The translations under genes were made by a program, and so were the position numbers. Shown in pieces: positions 14,661-15,110 of a stretch of 15,110 bases of DNA. This stretch comes from Dunaliella salina (taxonomy: Eukaryota > Chlorophyta > Chlorophyceae > Chlamydomonadales > Dunaliellaceae): the NCBI GenBank assembly GCA_002284615.2, contig MU069561.1:314246-329355 (forward strand). Direction: 5' to 3'. The notes under the pieces were generated by a model. The model made no database searches, was not told the DNA's origin, and saw only the letters and a program-made list of their open reading frames with translations. Position 1 is the first letter of the stretch, and each line of letters opens with the position of its first letter.

Positions 14661-14990
14661 CTGTCAAACACAATTAAAGAGTAAACATGAAGAACAAGTG
14701 GGCAACGACAAAAAATCCCTAAATCCTGACATTGCTAAAACGAGACACAACGGCTCAAGAGACCTCAGCTTCCTTTGCCAGAAGGTACAGAGGGAGCTTA
14801 TGTAAGTTTGGTGCACACAACAGAAGTATCAGTAACCAACGAGCACAAGCTCTAACATCTGCACTATCTAAGCCTTGTATCAATACCCAAACTGAGCTGC
14901 CTTGGCATCCAGGGATTAGTAACTATCATTGAATCAGAATGCTTTTCATTGACTGGGGGCTTTTGTGTGAAAAGTAGTGTCTGATGTGCA
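14661..14990. other. Stretch without a recognisable gene
   Basis: Probably intronic or upstream sequence of the minus-strand TPR gene. I see no TPR exon, repeat or other motif before the satellite begins. Confidence 0.4.
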
Positions 14991-15110
14991 CATGATGGCG
15001 GAAAATGGCACAATATGGCACAAGATGGCACATGATGGCGGAAAATGGCACAATGTGGCACAAGATGGCACATGATGGCGGAAAATGGCACAATGTGGCA
15101 CAAGATGGCA
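14991..15110. repeat. 40-bp tandem satellite made of 10-bp units
   Basis: Three complete 40-bp units (14991-15030, 15031-15070, 15071-15110) run to the window edge and surely continue. Each unit is four related decamers: CATGATGGCG, GAAAATGGCA, CAATGTGGCA, CAAGATGGCA. The only difference among the three units is one base in the third decamer of the first (ATATGG versus ATGTGG). CTGATGTGCA just before the array looks like a diverged extra decamer. The 40-bp period is not a multiple of three, so the array is not coding. Confidence 0.95.

Noticed and set aside
14991..15110. CRISPR-like array
   Set aside because: Units are contiguous with no unique spacers; it is a plain tandem satellite.

Overview
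The window looks like eukaryotic nuclear DNA. It has a split gene with GT-AG introns, a long decayed non-LTR retrotransposon (LINE), fragments of at least one other LINE family nested inside or beside it, and a tandem satellite at the right edge. There are no bacterial-style operons or ribosome binding sites. A LINE that combines an AP-type endonuclease, reverse transcriptase, RNase H and a CCHC/restriction-like endonuclease recalls the dual-endonuclease (Dualen/RandI) elements known from green algae. A green-lineage host is therefore my best guess, held with moderate to low confidence.

Layout. 1-2000: no convincing gene; a TG/CG run, a 2 x 23 bp tandem duplication, and the inverted 3' end of 'LINE-B' (about 2014-2135, minus). 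About 2300-11557: one plus-strand copy of 'LINE-A', readable as a broken polyprotein in this order: Q/N-rich leader, APE endonuclease, linker, reverse transcriptase, chromodomain-like segment, PHD-like finger, methyltransferase-like segment with an HPPY motif, RNase H, CCHC finger, PD-(D/E)XK (REL) nuclease and a C-terminal domain. Stops and frameshifts break it throughout, yet most catalytic residues survive.

Four later insertions sit inside LINE-A: a short LINE-B tail in the RT region (about 5556-5682); a roughly 150-172 bp insertion between 17-bp direct repeats (7881-8086); a 682 bp element with CAGGAGG terminal inverted repeats and a GGCCAAC target duplication in the methyltransferase-like domain (8188-8869); and a 550 bp LINE-B tail with an A7 end and a 12-bp target duplication, placed exactly between the CCHC finger and the REL nuclease (10573-11122).

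11560-12300 holds a perfect 12-bp-arm palindrome and, on the minus strand, a 187-codon frame interrupted only by three TGA codons; it looks like a decayed gag/ORF1-type protein of unknown family. 12300-13600 shows nothing I can name. 13614-14660 on the minus strand is the 3' end of a host gene for a tetratricopeptide-repeat protein of kinesin-light-chain type. Two of its exons are exactly 126 nt, one 42-residue TPR each, in the same phase, followed by a short terminal exon. From 14991 to the window end runs a 40-bp satellite built of four related 10-bp units.

The LINE modules would have acted together: the endonucleases nick the target, RT and RNase H make the cDNA, and the chromodomain- and PHD-like modules may have steered integration to particular chromatin. 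This copy is dead. The TPR gene is the only candidate for a functioning host gene.
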